NCBI GenBank assembly: GCA_036272055.1
Contig: DATAZL010000044.1
Location: 24,230-88,229, forward strand
DNA from: DASZVB01 sp036272055
Lineage (GTDB): Bacteria; Myxococcota_A; Polyangia; Polyangiales; Polyangiaceae
DNA length: 64,000 nucleotides
Direction of reading: 5' to 3'
Under the pieces are notes generated by a model that did not search any database, had not been told where the DNA came from, and saw only the letters and a program-made list of their open reading frames with translations. Below, one piece after another: positions 25,783-34,748 of this stretch; the first letter of the stretch is position 1; the number at the start of each line of letters is the position of its first letter. The position numbers and the translations under genes are program-made.

Positions 25783-28700
25783 TCAGAACGGGCTCATCAC
25801 GCAGTCGACGCGCCCGGCTCGAACCGACCCGTTGAAGCCGAGGAAGGCTCCGGAGCACACGTCGGCTTTTCCGTCGCCGTCGAGGTCCGCGACGGCAATC
25901 GACGAGTTGTGGCGTGCGAGCTGGCCGCCGGTGTCCGCGCCGTAGAGCACGAAGCTCGAACGGCGAGTCGTCATGTCGTAGGTGACGGGCAGAGTCGCCG
26001 CACCGAGGACCACGTCCACCTCACCCGCGGCGGACCGAGCATTCGTCGGACCGTCGGCGGAGGAGCAACCGATCGCGATGTCCTGGAGGCCGTCGTGGTT
26101 CATGTCACCGAGGGCGAGCGCCGAGCCGCAATCGTCGTTCGCGTCGATGCCGAGGATCGTGCTCGTGGGGACGGTCGCGGTGCTGAGATCGTAGGTCGTC
26201 CCGCTCGTGATGCCGGACCAGATCTGGACGCCACCGACCTGCGTCCCGCTCTTCTGGAGCTGGATACCGCCGATGACGGCTTCTGCCGTGCTCGACGTCG
26301 TGCCGAGCACGTTGCCGATGGCGACCGCGGTACCGAGACCGTCGGTGTTGTTCCGGCCGAGCCACTTCACGGCAGGGCCGGTTGAAGTACCGACGGCTTG
26401 CTTGAAGTCGAGGTTGATCGCGAACGGACCAAACTTCGCGTAGGCCTCGCCGGCGCGGGTACGGCCTGCGGGTGCGCAGCCCGCGCAGCCCGCAAGGATG
26501 TCGGCCTTGCCATCGCCGTTCAGATCGCCGGTGGCAGCGCGGCCCATCGCGCCGAAGGCGTTGCCGGCTGCCTCACCGAGGATGCGGAAGACGACCACAC
26601 CGCCGGGCGGCGAAGCGAGATCGATATCGCCGCTGAGCGAGCCGCCCGTGACGATGTACATCGCGCCGGCCCCAGCTCCGTTCGTCGAGTCGCCGGGAGC
26701 GCCGAGGAGGAGGTCATTGACGCCGTCACCCGTGAGGTCGGCGATCGCGAGGACGACGAGCGCGTCGCCCGCAGTCTTGCCGATGATGTGAGCCGTCACC
26801 TGAGAGGGCATGGTCGTCGCCCCGAGGTTGATGAGACCCGCGGTCGTGAGACCCGAGCCGCCGGCGAGAATGTAGACCTCGCCGCAGTTCGAACGGCCGT
26901 TGGCCGGACCGTCCGCGCCCGACGCGGAGACGACCAGATCCGGCGTTGCCGTGCCGACGATCTGACCGACGAGCATGCGCGCGGTCGCCACGGTGGCGAG
27001 GGCATCGTCGCCATCGGCGCCGCTGATCTGGAACATCGAGCCGGCGGGGATGATGCTGGTCGACCCGTTCCGGAAGGCAGCGCCGCCGAGGTAGCCGTAG
27101 ACGGAACCTGCGCCGCCCTTGTTCGAGCCGGTCCCCGCTACTGGCACCGTCGAGGAGACCATGATGTCGGGCACGCCGTCGCCGGTCACGTCACCGACGG
27201 TGACGGGGCTGACGTTGGCGCCAGCGCCGGTCCCCTTGAGGGTGTGCTCGGACAGGCCGGTCATCGCGAGGTCCTCGGCGACCTGCTCGAACTGGCAAGC
27301 GTTGGAGCAGCCGTCCCCATTGACGAGGTTTCCGTCGTCGCATTGCTCGCCGCTGTCGATCGCGCCGTTACCGCAGTTCGTCACCGTGACGGCCTGGAGC
27401 GCCGTCGCACCGAAAAGGCCGTTGCCGCCGAGCTGGTTCATGCGCCAGCTACTGTTGTACGTGCCGGGCGTCGTGGGGGCCTTCACGTTCAGCGTGAAGA
27501 CGCGCTGCGCGTTCGCGGCGACGGTCTCACTCGCTCCGAGCGCGGATTGCGTGATGTTCCACACGTTCGTCGGCGACGAGGTCGAGTAGAGGACGAAGTT
27601 GCTGCCTGTCCAGGCCGCTGAACCGGTGTTCTTCATCGTGATGATGAACTGCTGGTTCGTTCCCACCGTGACCAGGGTCGGAACGGTCTGCGACACGACG
27701 GTCGAGCCGTAGGTCGGCGTTACCGCGCCGCTCACCACGATGGGCACGCTGACGATCGCGCCGTAGAAGCCCGCGTTCGTACCGCTCAGCTTTCGGAGCT
27801 GCCAGACTGCGTTGTACGTGCCGGGCGTAGCCGGAGAAGTGTAGAGGAAGGTGATCGAGACGCTGGCGTTCGCCAACGTCGTCGTGGGCACCTTGACCGA
27901 GGTGACGCCAAAGAGATTCACCGGGCTACTCTCCGACGAGAGAACGTAGGTTCCGTCGTTGGTCCACGTCTCGCTGCCCGTGTTCGTGAAGTTGATGGTT
28001 GCCGTGCCGGTGGAGCTCGGCGCCATCGGCGTGGTGAAGCTCTGGCTGGTGACCGACGAGTTGAGCGTCGGCGGGCCACCAACGACGATGGGCGTGTTCA
28101 CGCAGAAGCCGTAGCTCCGGAAGAGGCCCATCTGGGACTGGTTGGCCATCTCGCGGACGAACGAGTAGGTGCCCGCCGTGGCCGGGGCCTTGATGCCGAA
28201 GCTGAACGACGTCGTCGCACCCGGGGCGACCGCCGTCTTGAGCTGGATCGACGTCTGACCCCAGAGGCTGGTCGGCGCGTCCTGGCTCAGCATGTAGATC
28301 GAGTTGGCCGGCCAGGTGTCGGTACCCGTGTTGCGAACCGTGACCGTGATGGTCCGGTTCTCGCTCGGGGCCATCGTGGTCGGGATCGTGCTCGACCCGG
28401 AGACGTAGGTGCAGCCCCACTGCGGCGCAGGCGCCGTCATCGCGACGGGGACGGTGACGGTGTCGCCGAACACGCCCTGGCCGACGGCCGACATGCGCGC
28501 CGTGAAGGACTGCGACGTCGGAGGCGCAGTGATCGCGAACGTGAAGGTGTTCGAGAGACCGACGGCGACGGTGGAGGGGACGTAGTTGTACGACCAGCCC
28601 CAGCTCCCGTTGACGGCCGAAAGGGCGTACGCGGGGCTCGCCGTCTTCCAGTCGTTGGCCGGGCTCGCCGTGCCGTTGTTCTGCATCGTCACCTGGATGA

Positions 28701-28902
28701 GACGCCGCTCTCCAGGGAAGAGGGTCGCGGGCAGGAGGTTCGTGCTGATGAAGCGGGCGTTGCTACCCGTCGGCGCGAGCGCTTGCTCGGTGGTGCCGAC
28801 CTCGCGCGACGCATCGCCGTCGGGGGCGCCGCCGCAACCGGTTGCCGCAAGCATCGCTGCTGGAACGAGCCAGGACAGCCTTCGAAGCCAATTGGTCGTC
28901 AT
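25783..28902 (-). CDS. Large secreted lipoprotein with NBR1-Ig-like repeats, myxobacterial Cys repeat and FG-GAP propeller
   Basis: The 1039-residue protein starts with a lipoprotein signal ending in AATGC (Cys23). Four beta-sandwich repeats of about 105 residues follow to residue 505, each with NTG and W then AP...GTY and a final GxFG-like motif, as in the Ig-like domain of NBR1. A Cys-rich block CGNGAIDSGEQCDDGN (about 510-540) is the DUF4215-type myxobacterial repeat. The rest contains repeated DxTGDGxxD and DLDGDGKAD calcium loops of an FG-GAP (integrin-alpha-like) propeller. It is probably surface exposed and adhesive or matrix-binding. Its location beside glycan genes suggests a role at the cell surface. 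Confidence 0.88.
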   Translation of the reverse strand: MTTNWLRRLSWLVPAAMLAATGCGGAPDGDASREVGTTEQALAPTGSNARFISTNLLPATLFPGERRLIQVTMQNNGTASPANDWKTASPAYALSAVNGSWGWSYNYVPSTVAVGLSNTFTFAITAPPTSQSFTARMSAVGQGVFGDTVTVPVAMTAPAPQWGCTYVSGSSTIPTTMAPSENRTITVTVRNTGTDTWPANSIYMLSQDAPTSLWGQTSIQLKTAVAPGATTSFSFGIKAPATAGTYSFVREMANQSQMGLFRSYGFCVNTPIVVGGPPTLNSSVTSQSFTTPMAPSSTGTATINFTNTGSETWTNDGTYVLSSESSPVNLFGVTSVKVPTTTLANASVSITFLYTSPATPGTYNAVWQLRKLSGTNAGFYGAIVSVPIVVSGAVTPTYGSTVVSQTVPTLVTVGTNQQFIITMKNTGSAAWTGSNFVLYSTSSPTNVWNITQSALGASETVAANAQRVFTLNVKAPTTPGTYNSSWRMNQLGGNGLFGATALQAVTVTNCGNGAIDSGEQCDDGNLVNGDGCSNACQFEQVAEDLAMTGLSEHTLKGTGAGANVSPVTVGDVTGDGVPDIMVSSTVPVAGTGSNKGGAGSVYGYLGGAAFRNGSTSIIPAGSMFQISGADGDDALATVATARMLVGQIVGTATPDLVVSASGADGPANGRSNCGEVYILAGGSGLTTAGLINLGATTMPSQVTAHIIGKTAGDALVVLAIADLTGDGVNDLLLGAPGDSTNGAGAGAMYIVTGGSLSGDIDLASPPGGVVVFRILGEAAGNAFGAMGRAATGDLNGDGKADILAGCAGCAPAGRTRAGEAYAKFGPFAINLDFKQAVGTSTGPAVKWLGRNNTDGLGTAVAIGNVLGTTSSTAEAVIGGIQLQKSGTQVGGVQIWSGITSGTTYDLSTATVPTSTILGIDANDDCGSALALGDMNHDGLQDIAIGCSSADGPTNARSAAGEVDVVLGAATLPVTYDMTTRRSSFVLYGADTGGQLARHNSSIAVADLDGDGKADVCSGAFLGFNGSVRAGRVDCVMSPF

Positions 28903-29098
28903 GTGTCTACTTCACGCCTCCGCAAGTTACCCGCTCACCCTGTGATCACGACTACGCACACTGCCGTAGCCTTCGAGGATACGATGTCGCCACCGGCGTA
29001 TCAAGGTGCGAGCCCGAAACGATTGCGTCGGGCCCGGTTCTCCGTTGCCGGTCTTGACGAGAAGATTCAGCGGCCGAGTGCGAACGACGTTGCTCGCC

Positions 29099-31651
29099 TC
29101 AGTTCGCGGCGTCCTCCGGCACGAGGAGCGCGTCGGGCGAGAGGGCAAAGACCTGGGGAACGCTAAAAGCACGGATTGGCACCCAGGACTTGTAACCACG
29201 GAACGACCACACGCGGCCGTCCTGCCCCTTCGGGACGGGGACCGATATCAGTCCGAGCCCCGCCGACGGAACCGCGTGCCCGTCGCCGTCGAAGAGCTCG
29301 ACGGGTAGTACGCTCGGGGCGTACATCGCAACCTGGTGCACGCCGCTCGGCACCCAGAAATAGACGCGCGGCGACAGGTCCGTGCTGACGAGATTTGACA
29401 TCACCCATGGTGTTCCTGCCGGAGCTCGAATCACGAAGGTCGCCTTCTGATCTTCCACGTGGCAGCGGTACCTGCCGGGCGCGGTGTCGAAGCGAACCGT
29501 GTGAGAGCCGCCGTCTGCGGGCACGGCTTCGGTGTGAACGTCCTCTCCGGCGGGGTTCGTAATGGTCACCTGATCGAAAGAGTCGAAGATGCTCTTGTTG
29601 ACGGTTATCTCCACCTCGAAGGGACGGCCGGGCAGCACCTCCTGCTCGAAGTCCATCGCGCCGGCGAGCACGAGCCGCCTCGACGCCTCCGGAGCTTGGG
29701 CCGGCAAGGGCGTCTTCGGCATGACGAGCTTGGGCGAGTAATCCCGGGTGTCGATCCGGATCGGGGGATACGCGCGCGCGCCGTCTTGCATCAACTGCGC
29801 GAGCTCGGCGCTGCTGACCGGCTTGGTGGCCGCCGCCCAGCCGGCGCTCGCGTAGTTGTGCTCGTCGAACTCCGACTTCAGCGTCGCGTCGTGTTCCCTT
29901 CGGTCGACGATGAGCGACTTGATGCGGAAGCTCGAGACCATGGCGCGGTCGTAGTTGCGATAGAGCCACACGATGACGCCGAGCGCCCGCTCTCGCCGCA
30001 GCCCGATGCCCGGCGTCCCACCAGTCCCCTGGTACTCGTACCAGAGACGGAGATAGTGCAGGTACGTCTGCATGTCGGCGATGCGTCGGAGCGCGGCAGC
30101 GTCCCCCTTCGCCGCCGCCTGCGCCTCGGCGAGATCTGCGTACGACGCGCCGAGCTCGTAAGGCGTCAGCGTGAAGTGCGTCGCCCAGCGCTCCTCGAGC
30201 CGGCGCATCGCCGGCGCTCCGGCGCCGAACGCGTTGCTCAAGAAATCCGTCGCGATCGCAGCGGGATCCTCGCTGGGATCCCAGAGCAGGCGCGACGCCA
30301 GATAGAGCCCGAGGCCCATCGCACCGGAGCCGAACGACGTCTCCAGGCTGAGCCCCTCCACGCCGGCGGCGTGATAGCTGCGCGCCCTGTCGACCGGGAT
30401 GTCGCGCCAGTCGAACGACGGCACGTCGTAGAGCCACTCGGCCAGCGACCAGTACGTGTAGACACTCAGGTGCTCCACGCGCTTTCGCCACGCCGTGATG
30501 AGCTTCAGCGGGCTCATCCCGGTGTGCTGATACGCCTCCGGCGCGACCATCACGTACATGTTCGGCTCGAGCGGGATGTTCGGCGGCGCGGCGTGTGCGC
30601 TGTACGCCAGCAAGCTCACGCCGTGTCCGGGGAGCTCCTTGGCCACCGCCTTGGCCACCTGGTTTGCCAGATAGAAGACCTGGTCGCTTTCGGTGCCCTT
30701 GCCGATCGCCTTGCAGCGCTCGCAGTCGCAGTGCCCAGGCTGGTCCCCGGGTTCGACCGAGACGATCCCGCTGTTCGTCCGCTTCATGAACGCGATGCGG
30801 TCGTCGACGTAAAGCTTCACGGCCGCGGGGTTCGAGACGCAGAGCCGCGCCGCGATGGACCACTTCACGCGCTTTCCGCCGACCAGCGCGAGATACTCCG
30901 GGTGCGCTTCGAGCACCGCGCGGTACTGGAGCGCGAACGTCTCCCCGGTGTGACCGCCGAGGATGTATTGCCCGCCGAAGCCGTTCCGTCGCTTCCAGGT
31001 GTCCCAGCGCCCGCGCATCGACATCTTCGGATCGACGGGTGACGGTGAGCCGAACCCGCCGGTGCCCGCGAACCACCGCATGAGAAACGCCGGAGTGACG
31101 ACGCGATCGATCTTGAGGCCGATGTCGCTGCGCGCCGGAATCACCGTCCAGTCGTCGGCTGGCAGCAGCCAGCGAACCCCGAGCTCGCGCACGAAGAAAT
31201 AGAGGCCGTTGGTCAGCCCCGCGTCCGCACTCGCGACGATGCGCAGCGTTTTCGGATCGGAGGAGCGGATGAGAAACGCCTCCGGGCCTTTCCCCGCGAG
31301 CGCGTCGACCTCCCCCGGGAGAAGACTCGCGACGTCGGCGGTACGGACGAGGACGATGCCGGAATCAGCCGGGCCCTCGGTGACGGTGAAGGCGTGGCCC
31401 GTCATCTTCTCGAGCGCCGCGAGCGCGTCGTCCATCGCCGGCTTCGGTGCCGCGGCGGGCACGTGGATCGCCCCTTCGTACAGGGTCGGTGTTCCGTAGA
31501 CGGGCGGTACCACCGCGAGCGGTTGCGTCACGGGAGCGGCGTTCGACGCGGCGCTCTTCGACTCGCGATTCGGGGGCGACCGGGAACAGCCGAGCGCGCC
31601 GCAAAATACGAGCAGGGCGCCGAAGCGAAGAAGCCGAGTACGGCGCGACAT
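29099..31651 (-). CDS. DUF4838-family lipoprotein, glycosidase-like
   Basis: Starting at ATG 31651 (a GTG at 31669 is also in frame) this is 850 residues. A lipoprotein signal RLLRFGALLVFCGALGC is visible. The middle holds GLYFFVRELGVRWLLP, SVEPGDQPGHCDCERC and VFYLANQVAKAV, the pattern of DUF4838 proteins related to alpha-glucuronidase-type glycosidases. The C-terminal 250 residues look like beta-sandwich modules. It is probably exported and lipid-anchored and may process uronic-acid-containing polysaccharide. It is a candidate depolymerase or debranching enzyme for the glycan made here, which is inference. Confidence 0.8.
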   Translation of the reverse strand: MSRRTRLLRFGALLVFCGALGCSRSPPNRESKSAASNAAPVTQPLAVVPPVYGTPTLYEGAIHVPAAAPKPAMDDALAALEKMTGHAFTVTEGPADSGIVLVRTADVASLLPGEVDALAGKGPEAFLIRSSDPKTLRIVASADAGLTNGLYFFVRELGVRWLLPADDWTVIPARSDIGLKIDRVVTPAFLMRWFAGTGGFGSPSPVDPKMSMRGRWDTWKRRNGFGGQYILGGHTGETFALQYRAVLEAHPEYLALVGGKRVKWSIAARLCVSNPAAVKLYVDDRIAFMKRTNSGIVSVEPGDQPGHCDCERCKAIGKGTESDQVFYLANQVAKAVAKELPGHGVSLLAYSAHAAPPNIPLEPNMYVMVAPEAYQHTGMSPLKLITAWRKRVEHLSVYTYWSLAEWLYDVPSFDWRDIPVDRARSYHAAGVEGLSLETSFGSGAMGLGLYLASRLLWDPSEDPAAIATDFLSNAFGAGAPAMRRLEERWATHFTLTPYELGASYADLAEAQAAAKGDAAALRRIADMQTYLHYLRLWYEYQGTGGTPGIGLRRERALGVIVWLYRNYDRAMVSSFRIKSLIVDRREHDATLKSEFDEHNYASAGWAAATKPVSSAELAQLMQDGARAYPPIRIDTRDYSPKLVMPKTPLPAQAPEASRRLVLAGAMDFEQEVLPGRPFEVEITVNKSIFDSFDQVTITNPAGEDVHTEAVPADGGSHTVRFDTAPGRYRCHVEDQKATFVIRAPAGTPWVMSNLVSTDLSPRVYFWVPSGVHQVAMYAPSVLPVELFDGDGHAVPSAGLGLISVPVPKGQDGRVWSFRGYKSWVPIRAFSVPQVFALSPDALLVPEDAAN

Positions 31652-31723
31652 GTGCGCGGACGCTACCACGATGATTCGTGTACGCGCGCCAGCCCATCGA
31701 GCGCAGCGACGCCCGCGTTTTGG

Positions 31724-33211
31724 TCAGCCGGACGCGGGCGAGACGGCGCGCATCAACAAGGACGGCGCGCGCGTGTGAATGCGCACGAGCGCCTGCTCCA
31801 CCGAGTCGGCCACTACTTGCAACAAGATCTCGATCTGCGGAGGCAGCTCGATCTCGTTCAGGTTGCATCCGAAGCGGAGAAGGCTGTCCGACGCGCCGGG
31901 AAACGCGCGCACCACGAACTCCGCCTCGGCGAGCTTCCCATCGATATCGCCGTCGGGTCGCTGAGCCCAGCGCCAGGAGGGCTGCTCGCCGGAGGGCACG
32001 TACTCGGCGTAAGCGAACTGCGCGGCGTCGAGGACCCGCTCGAGCGCCGCCCAGACGTCGGCGGCCGACGACGCGGACTCGGCCTGGACGACCAGCGGCG
32101 GCAGTGCGCGACGGAGCCGATCGGTCGGCCCCCGGAGGAGCTCTGCACGCTGCCGCCGCTTCAGGAGGAGAACCTCGAAGAAACCGGCGAAGCGGACTAC
32201 CCCGATGAGCATCAGGACCGCGCCGGTGATCGCCACGCCGACCTGCCAGTTTCGCCCGAGGGCGGCGGCAAGGGCCGCGAAGCAGAGGAACATGCTGCAG
32301 CCGTAGAGGATGAGCACCGCGCGCCGGTGAGTGACCCCGAGGTCCAGCAAGCGGTGATGCAGATGCTGTCGATCGGCGGAGAAGAGCGAGCGGCGACCGA
32401 CCATGCGCCGCACCATCGCGAGAAGCGTGTCCGTGATCGGCAGCCCGAGCGCGATGACCGGCACGAGGAGCGACGCGATGGTGCTCTCTTTCTGACGGCC
32501 GGACATGAGCGCCGCGGTGCCGAGCGCATAGCCGAGGAACATGCTCCCCGAGTCACCCATGAAGATGGTGGCGGGGTTGAAGTTGTAGAAGAGGAAGCCG
32601 AGCACGGCGCCGCTGAGCGCAGCGTTCAACACCGCGGCGAGCACGTTGCCGGTGACCCACGCAACTACCAGGTTCGTCGCCGTGGCGAAGAACACGACGC
32701 CGCCAGCGAGCCCGTCGAGCCCGTCGATGAGGTTGATCGCGTTGATGAACGCGAGGATCCACACGATGGTGAAGACGAAGCTCAGCGCGGTGCCGATGAA
32801 GATCGGGCCGAGGCCGGGGACGAACACGGTGGTCGCGATGCGAGCGCCGCCGAACCAGGCGACGACGGCGACGACCGTTTGCAAAAACAGCTTTCGCTTG
32901 GCGCCGAGCGCGCGCACGTCGTCCACCACGCCGGTGAGCGCGATCAGCACGCCGGCACCGAGGAACACCCAGAGAGCGGGCAAGTCCGAGATGGCGCCGC
33001 GCAGACCACCCGACGCAATGACGGCGACGACCGCCGCCACGTAGGCAATGACGATCGCTACACCGCCGAGTCGTGGAGTCGTCACCGCGTGAACACGGCG
33101 GCCTCCAGGGAGATCCACTGCGCCGATCGCGATGGCCATCCGGCGCACGACCGGAGTGAGCAGCGCAGCCACCACGATTGCGACGATCCCGGCTATGAGT
33201 CCCGCATTCAT
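31724..33211 (-). CDS. WecA/TagO-type polyprenyl-phosphate sugar-1-P transferase with cytosolic tail
   Basis: The 495-residue protein has about eleven membrane segments and the MraY/WecA motifs: Asp97-Asp98 in GVVDDVRAL, NAINLIDGLDGLAG (157-170), GDSGSMFLG (219-227) and the HxHHR block at 283-287. It should transfer GlcNAc-1-P or a similar residue onto undecaprenyl phosphate, starting glycan assembly. After residue 355 there is a 140-residue hydrophilic tail absent from standard WecA, containing repeated alpha/beta segments and no domain I can name. It is transcribed divergently from the membrane protein at 33435. Confidence 0.9.
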   Translation of the reverse strand: MNAGLIAGIVAIVVAALLTPVVRRMAIAIGAVDLPGGRRVHAVTTPRLGGVAIVIAYVAAVVAVIASGGLRGAISDLPALWVFLGAGVLIALTGVVDDVRALGAKRKLFLQTVVAVVAWFGGARIATTVFVPGLGPIFIGTALSFVFTIVWILAFINAINLIDGLDGLAGGVVFFATATNLVVAWVTGNVLAAVLNAALSGAVLGFLFYNFNPATIFMGDSGSMFLGYALGTAALMSGRQKESTIASLLVPVIALGLPITDTLLAMVRRMVGRRSLFSADRQHLHHRLLDLGVTHRRAVLILYGCSMFLCFAALAAALGRNWQVGVAITGAVLMLIGVVRFAGFFEVLLLKRRQRAELLRGPTDRLRRALPPLVVQAESASSAADVWAALERVLDAAQFAYAEYVPSGEQPSWRWAQRPDGDIDGKLAEAEFVVRAFPGASDSLLRFGCNLNEIELPPQIEILLQVVADSVEQALVRIHTRAPSLLMRAVSPASG

Positions 33212-33386
33212 CGCATTTTCCCGGACAAGAAGACCTGCCAGCGCACGTAAGTGACCCGTTCGACTGGGCTATGGGTTGCCAGGTCGCGGCGAAGCATTCA
33301 CCCTCCTCGCGCGATAGTAAAGGTCTTCATCCCAGGCGGATTTACGGGAGTGGCACCGGGCGAACCGACGCGATAAAAGGCTTGAC

Positions 33387-33415
33387 CTCGAGACGGGGCT
33401 CGGCTCCGTCTCGAG
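33387..33415. promoter_or_regulatory. 10-base inverted repeat before the polytopic membrane protein gene
   Basis: CTCGAGACGG and CCGTCTCGAG flank a 9-base spacer, a perfect inverted repeat ending 20 bases ahead of the ATG at 33435. It is within the 223-base divergent gap shared with the WecA-type gene and follows TTGACC. It may be an operator or an mRNA hairpin near the ribosome site. Confidence 0.4.
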
Positions 33416-33434
33416 TGCGCGCGGTGCCGGAAAC

Positions 33435-34742
33435 ATGATCGAGATCGTCCCCATCTCCCTCGTCTGCATCCTGGGATTCGCTCTCGCGACGGTCATCTCG
33501 AAGCAGTTCGAGAAGGACCTCGAGCGCCTCATCTTCGCGAGCTTCTTCGCCCATATTTTCAGCGCTTTCGGCCAGGTCTGGCTGATGCGCTACTTCTATG
33601 GCTCGGGTGACATCCTCGGCTACACCGCGATGGGCGAGGCGCTCTCTGCCGCCCTTCGGGTCGACTTTTACGAGTTCTTCCCCGAGGTGCTGAAGATGCT
33701 CGTGCACCTCCCTGCCGTCGTGCCGGTGGAGATTCCCGGACAGGGTACCTCGACGGCTTCGATGGGCGCGCTCGCCTGCCTGGTGACGTTCTTCACCGGG
33801 GGGTCCGCGTACACCCTCTGCTGCGTGGTTGCGATCGGCGGCTTCCTCGGACAGGTCGCGATCTTCCGCGCCTTCAGAAACGCGTTCCCGCGCGAGTACC
33901 ACGTCCGCCTGGCCGTCTGCGCGACGCTCATTCCCTCCGCCGTGTTCTGGTCATCGGGCTTCCTGAAGGAAGCCGTCGCGATGTTCGGCTTCGGGTACGT
34001 CGTCTACGGCATCGGAGAGCTCGTGCGCAAGCCGGGGCTAGTCCCCGTCCTGATCATCGCCGGAGCGACTCCGTTCATCGGTCTGATCAAGCCGTACATC
34101 CTGGTGGGTTGCCTGGCCGGCGGAGCGGCATGGATCTTCTTCCGCTCCTCGGATAGAGGCAATCGCATAACCGGCGGCCAGGTGGTCGTCGCGCTCTTCG
34201 TGGCGGCTCTCGGCAGCGCCGCCATCCAGCGCCTGTTCCCGAGCTACTCGCTCGAAGGACTCGGTCAGCAAGCGGCGTATTATCAGGAGATCGGGCAGCT
34301 CTCGGAGGGCGGTTCGAACTATCAGATCGCGGATCTCGGAGAGAAGTCGCTCGGAGGGACGCTCATCTATGCGCCCGTGGCGCTCTTCACGTCGCTGTTC
34401 CGCCCGATCCTAGTCGAGGTACGGAGCCCGCAGGTCTTCATCAATTCGCTCGAGACCACGGCGGTGCTGGTGCTGATCTTTCGGGCGATCTGGCGGCGCG
34501 GCGTGGGTGGCACCTGGGCGATGATCAAGCAAATGCCGATGCTGGCGTTCTGTCTCGCGTTCGTGCTCGTGTTCGGCACCGGCGTCGGCTTCACGACGAC
34601 GAACCTCGGCACGCTGTCGCGATACCGCATGCCGCTCGTGCCGTTCCTCTGGTCGCTCGCCCTCGTCCTCGGCGCGGAGTTCGAAAAGAAAGAGGCGACG
34701 GAGCGCTCCGCCGTTCCGCCCTTCGCCAACCTGACGTCCTGA
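33435..34742 (+). CDS. Polytopic membrane protein of unknown function in glycan locus
   Basis: The 435-residue protein has about ten predicted membrane segments with a long hydrophilic loop around residues 270-310. No signature of a Wzx flippase, Wzy polymerase or GT-C transferase can be confirmed by eye. The segment FWSSGFLKEAV and the loop with SNYQIADLG are distinctive. Its position, divergent from the initiating transferase and near several GT4 genes, makes a role in polymerisation or lipid-linked glycan handling plausible. It converges with the GT4 gene at 34749 (six-base gap). Confidence 0.7.
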   Translation: MIEIVPISLVCILGFALATVISKQFEKDLERLIFASFFAHIFSAFGQVWLMRYFYGSGDILGYTAMGEALSAALRVDFYEFFPEVLKMLVHLPAVVPVEIPGQGTSTASMGALACLVTFFTGGSAYTLCCVVAIGGFLGQVAIFRAFRNAFPREYHVRLAVCATLIPSAVFWSSGFLKEAVAMFGFGYVVYGIGELVRKPGLVPVLIIAGATPFIGLIKPYILVGCLAGGAAWIFFRSSDRGNRITGGQVVVALFVAALGSAAIQRLFPSYSLEGLGQQAAYYQEIGQLSEGGSNYQIADLGEKSLGGTLIYAPVALFTSLFRPILVEVRSPQVFINSLETTAVLVLIFRAIWRRGVGGTWAMIKQMPMLAFCLAFVLVFGTGVGFTTTNLGTLSRYRMPLVPFLWSLALVLGAEFEKKEATERSAVPPFANLTS

Positions 34743-34748
34743 CGCGGC

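Noticed and set aside
29012..29033. Hairpin GCCCGA/TCGGGC after the DUF4838 gene
   Set aside because: Only six base pairs with a 10-base loop and no T run; too weak to call.
31394..33250. 618-codon plus-strand frame across DUF4838 and WecA-type genes
   Set aside because: It crosses two unrelated genes and their gap and is rich in Arg, Glu and Asp, a mark of a shadow frame.
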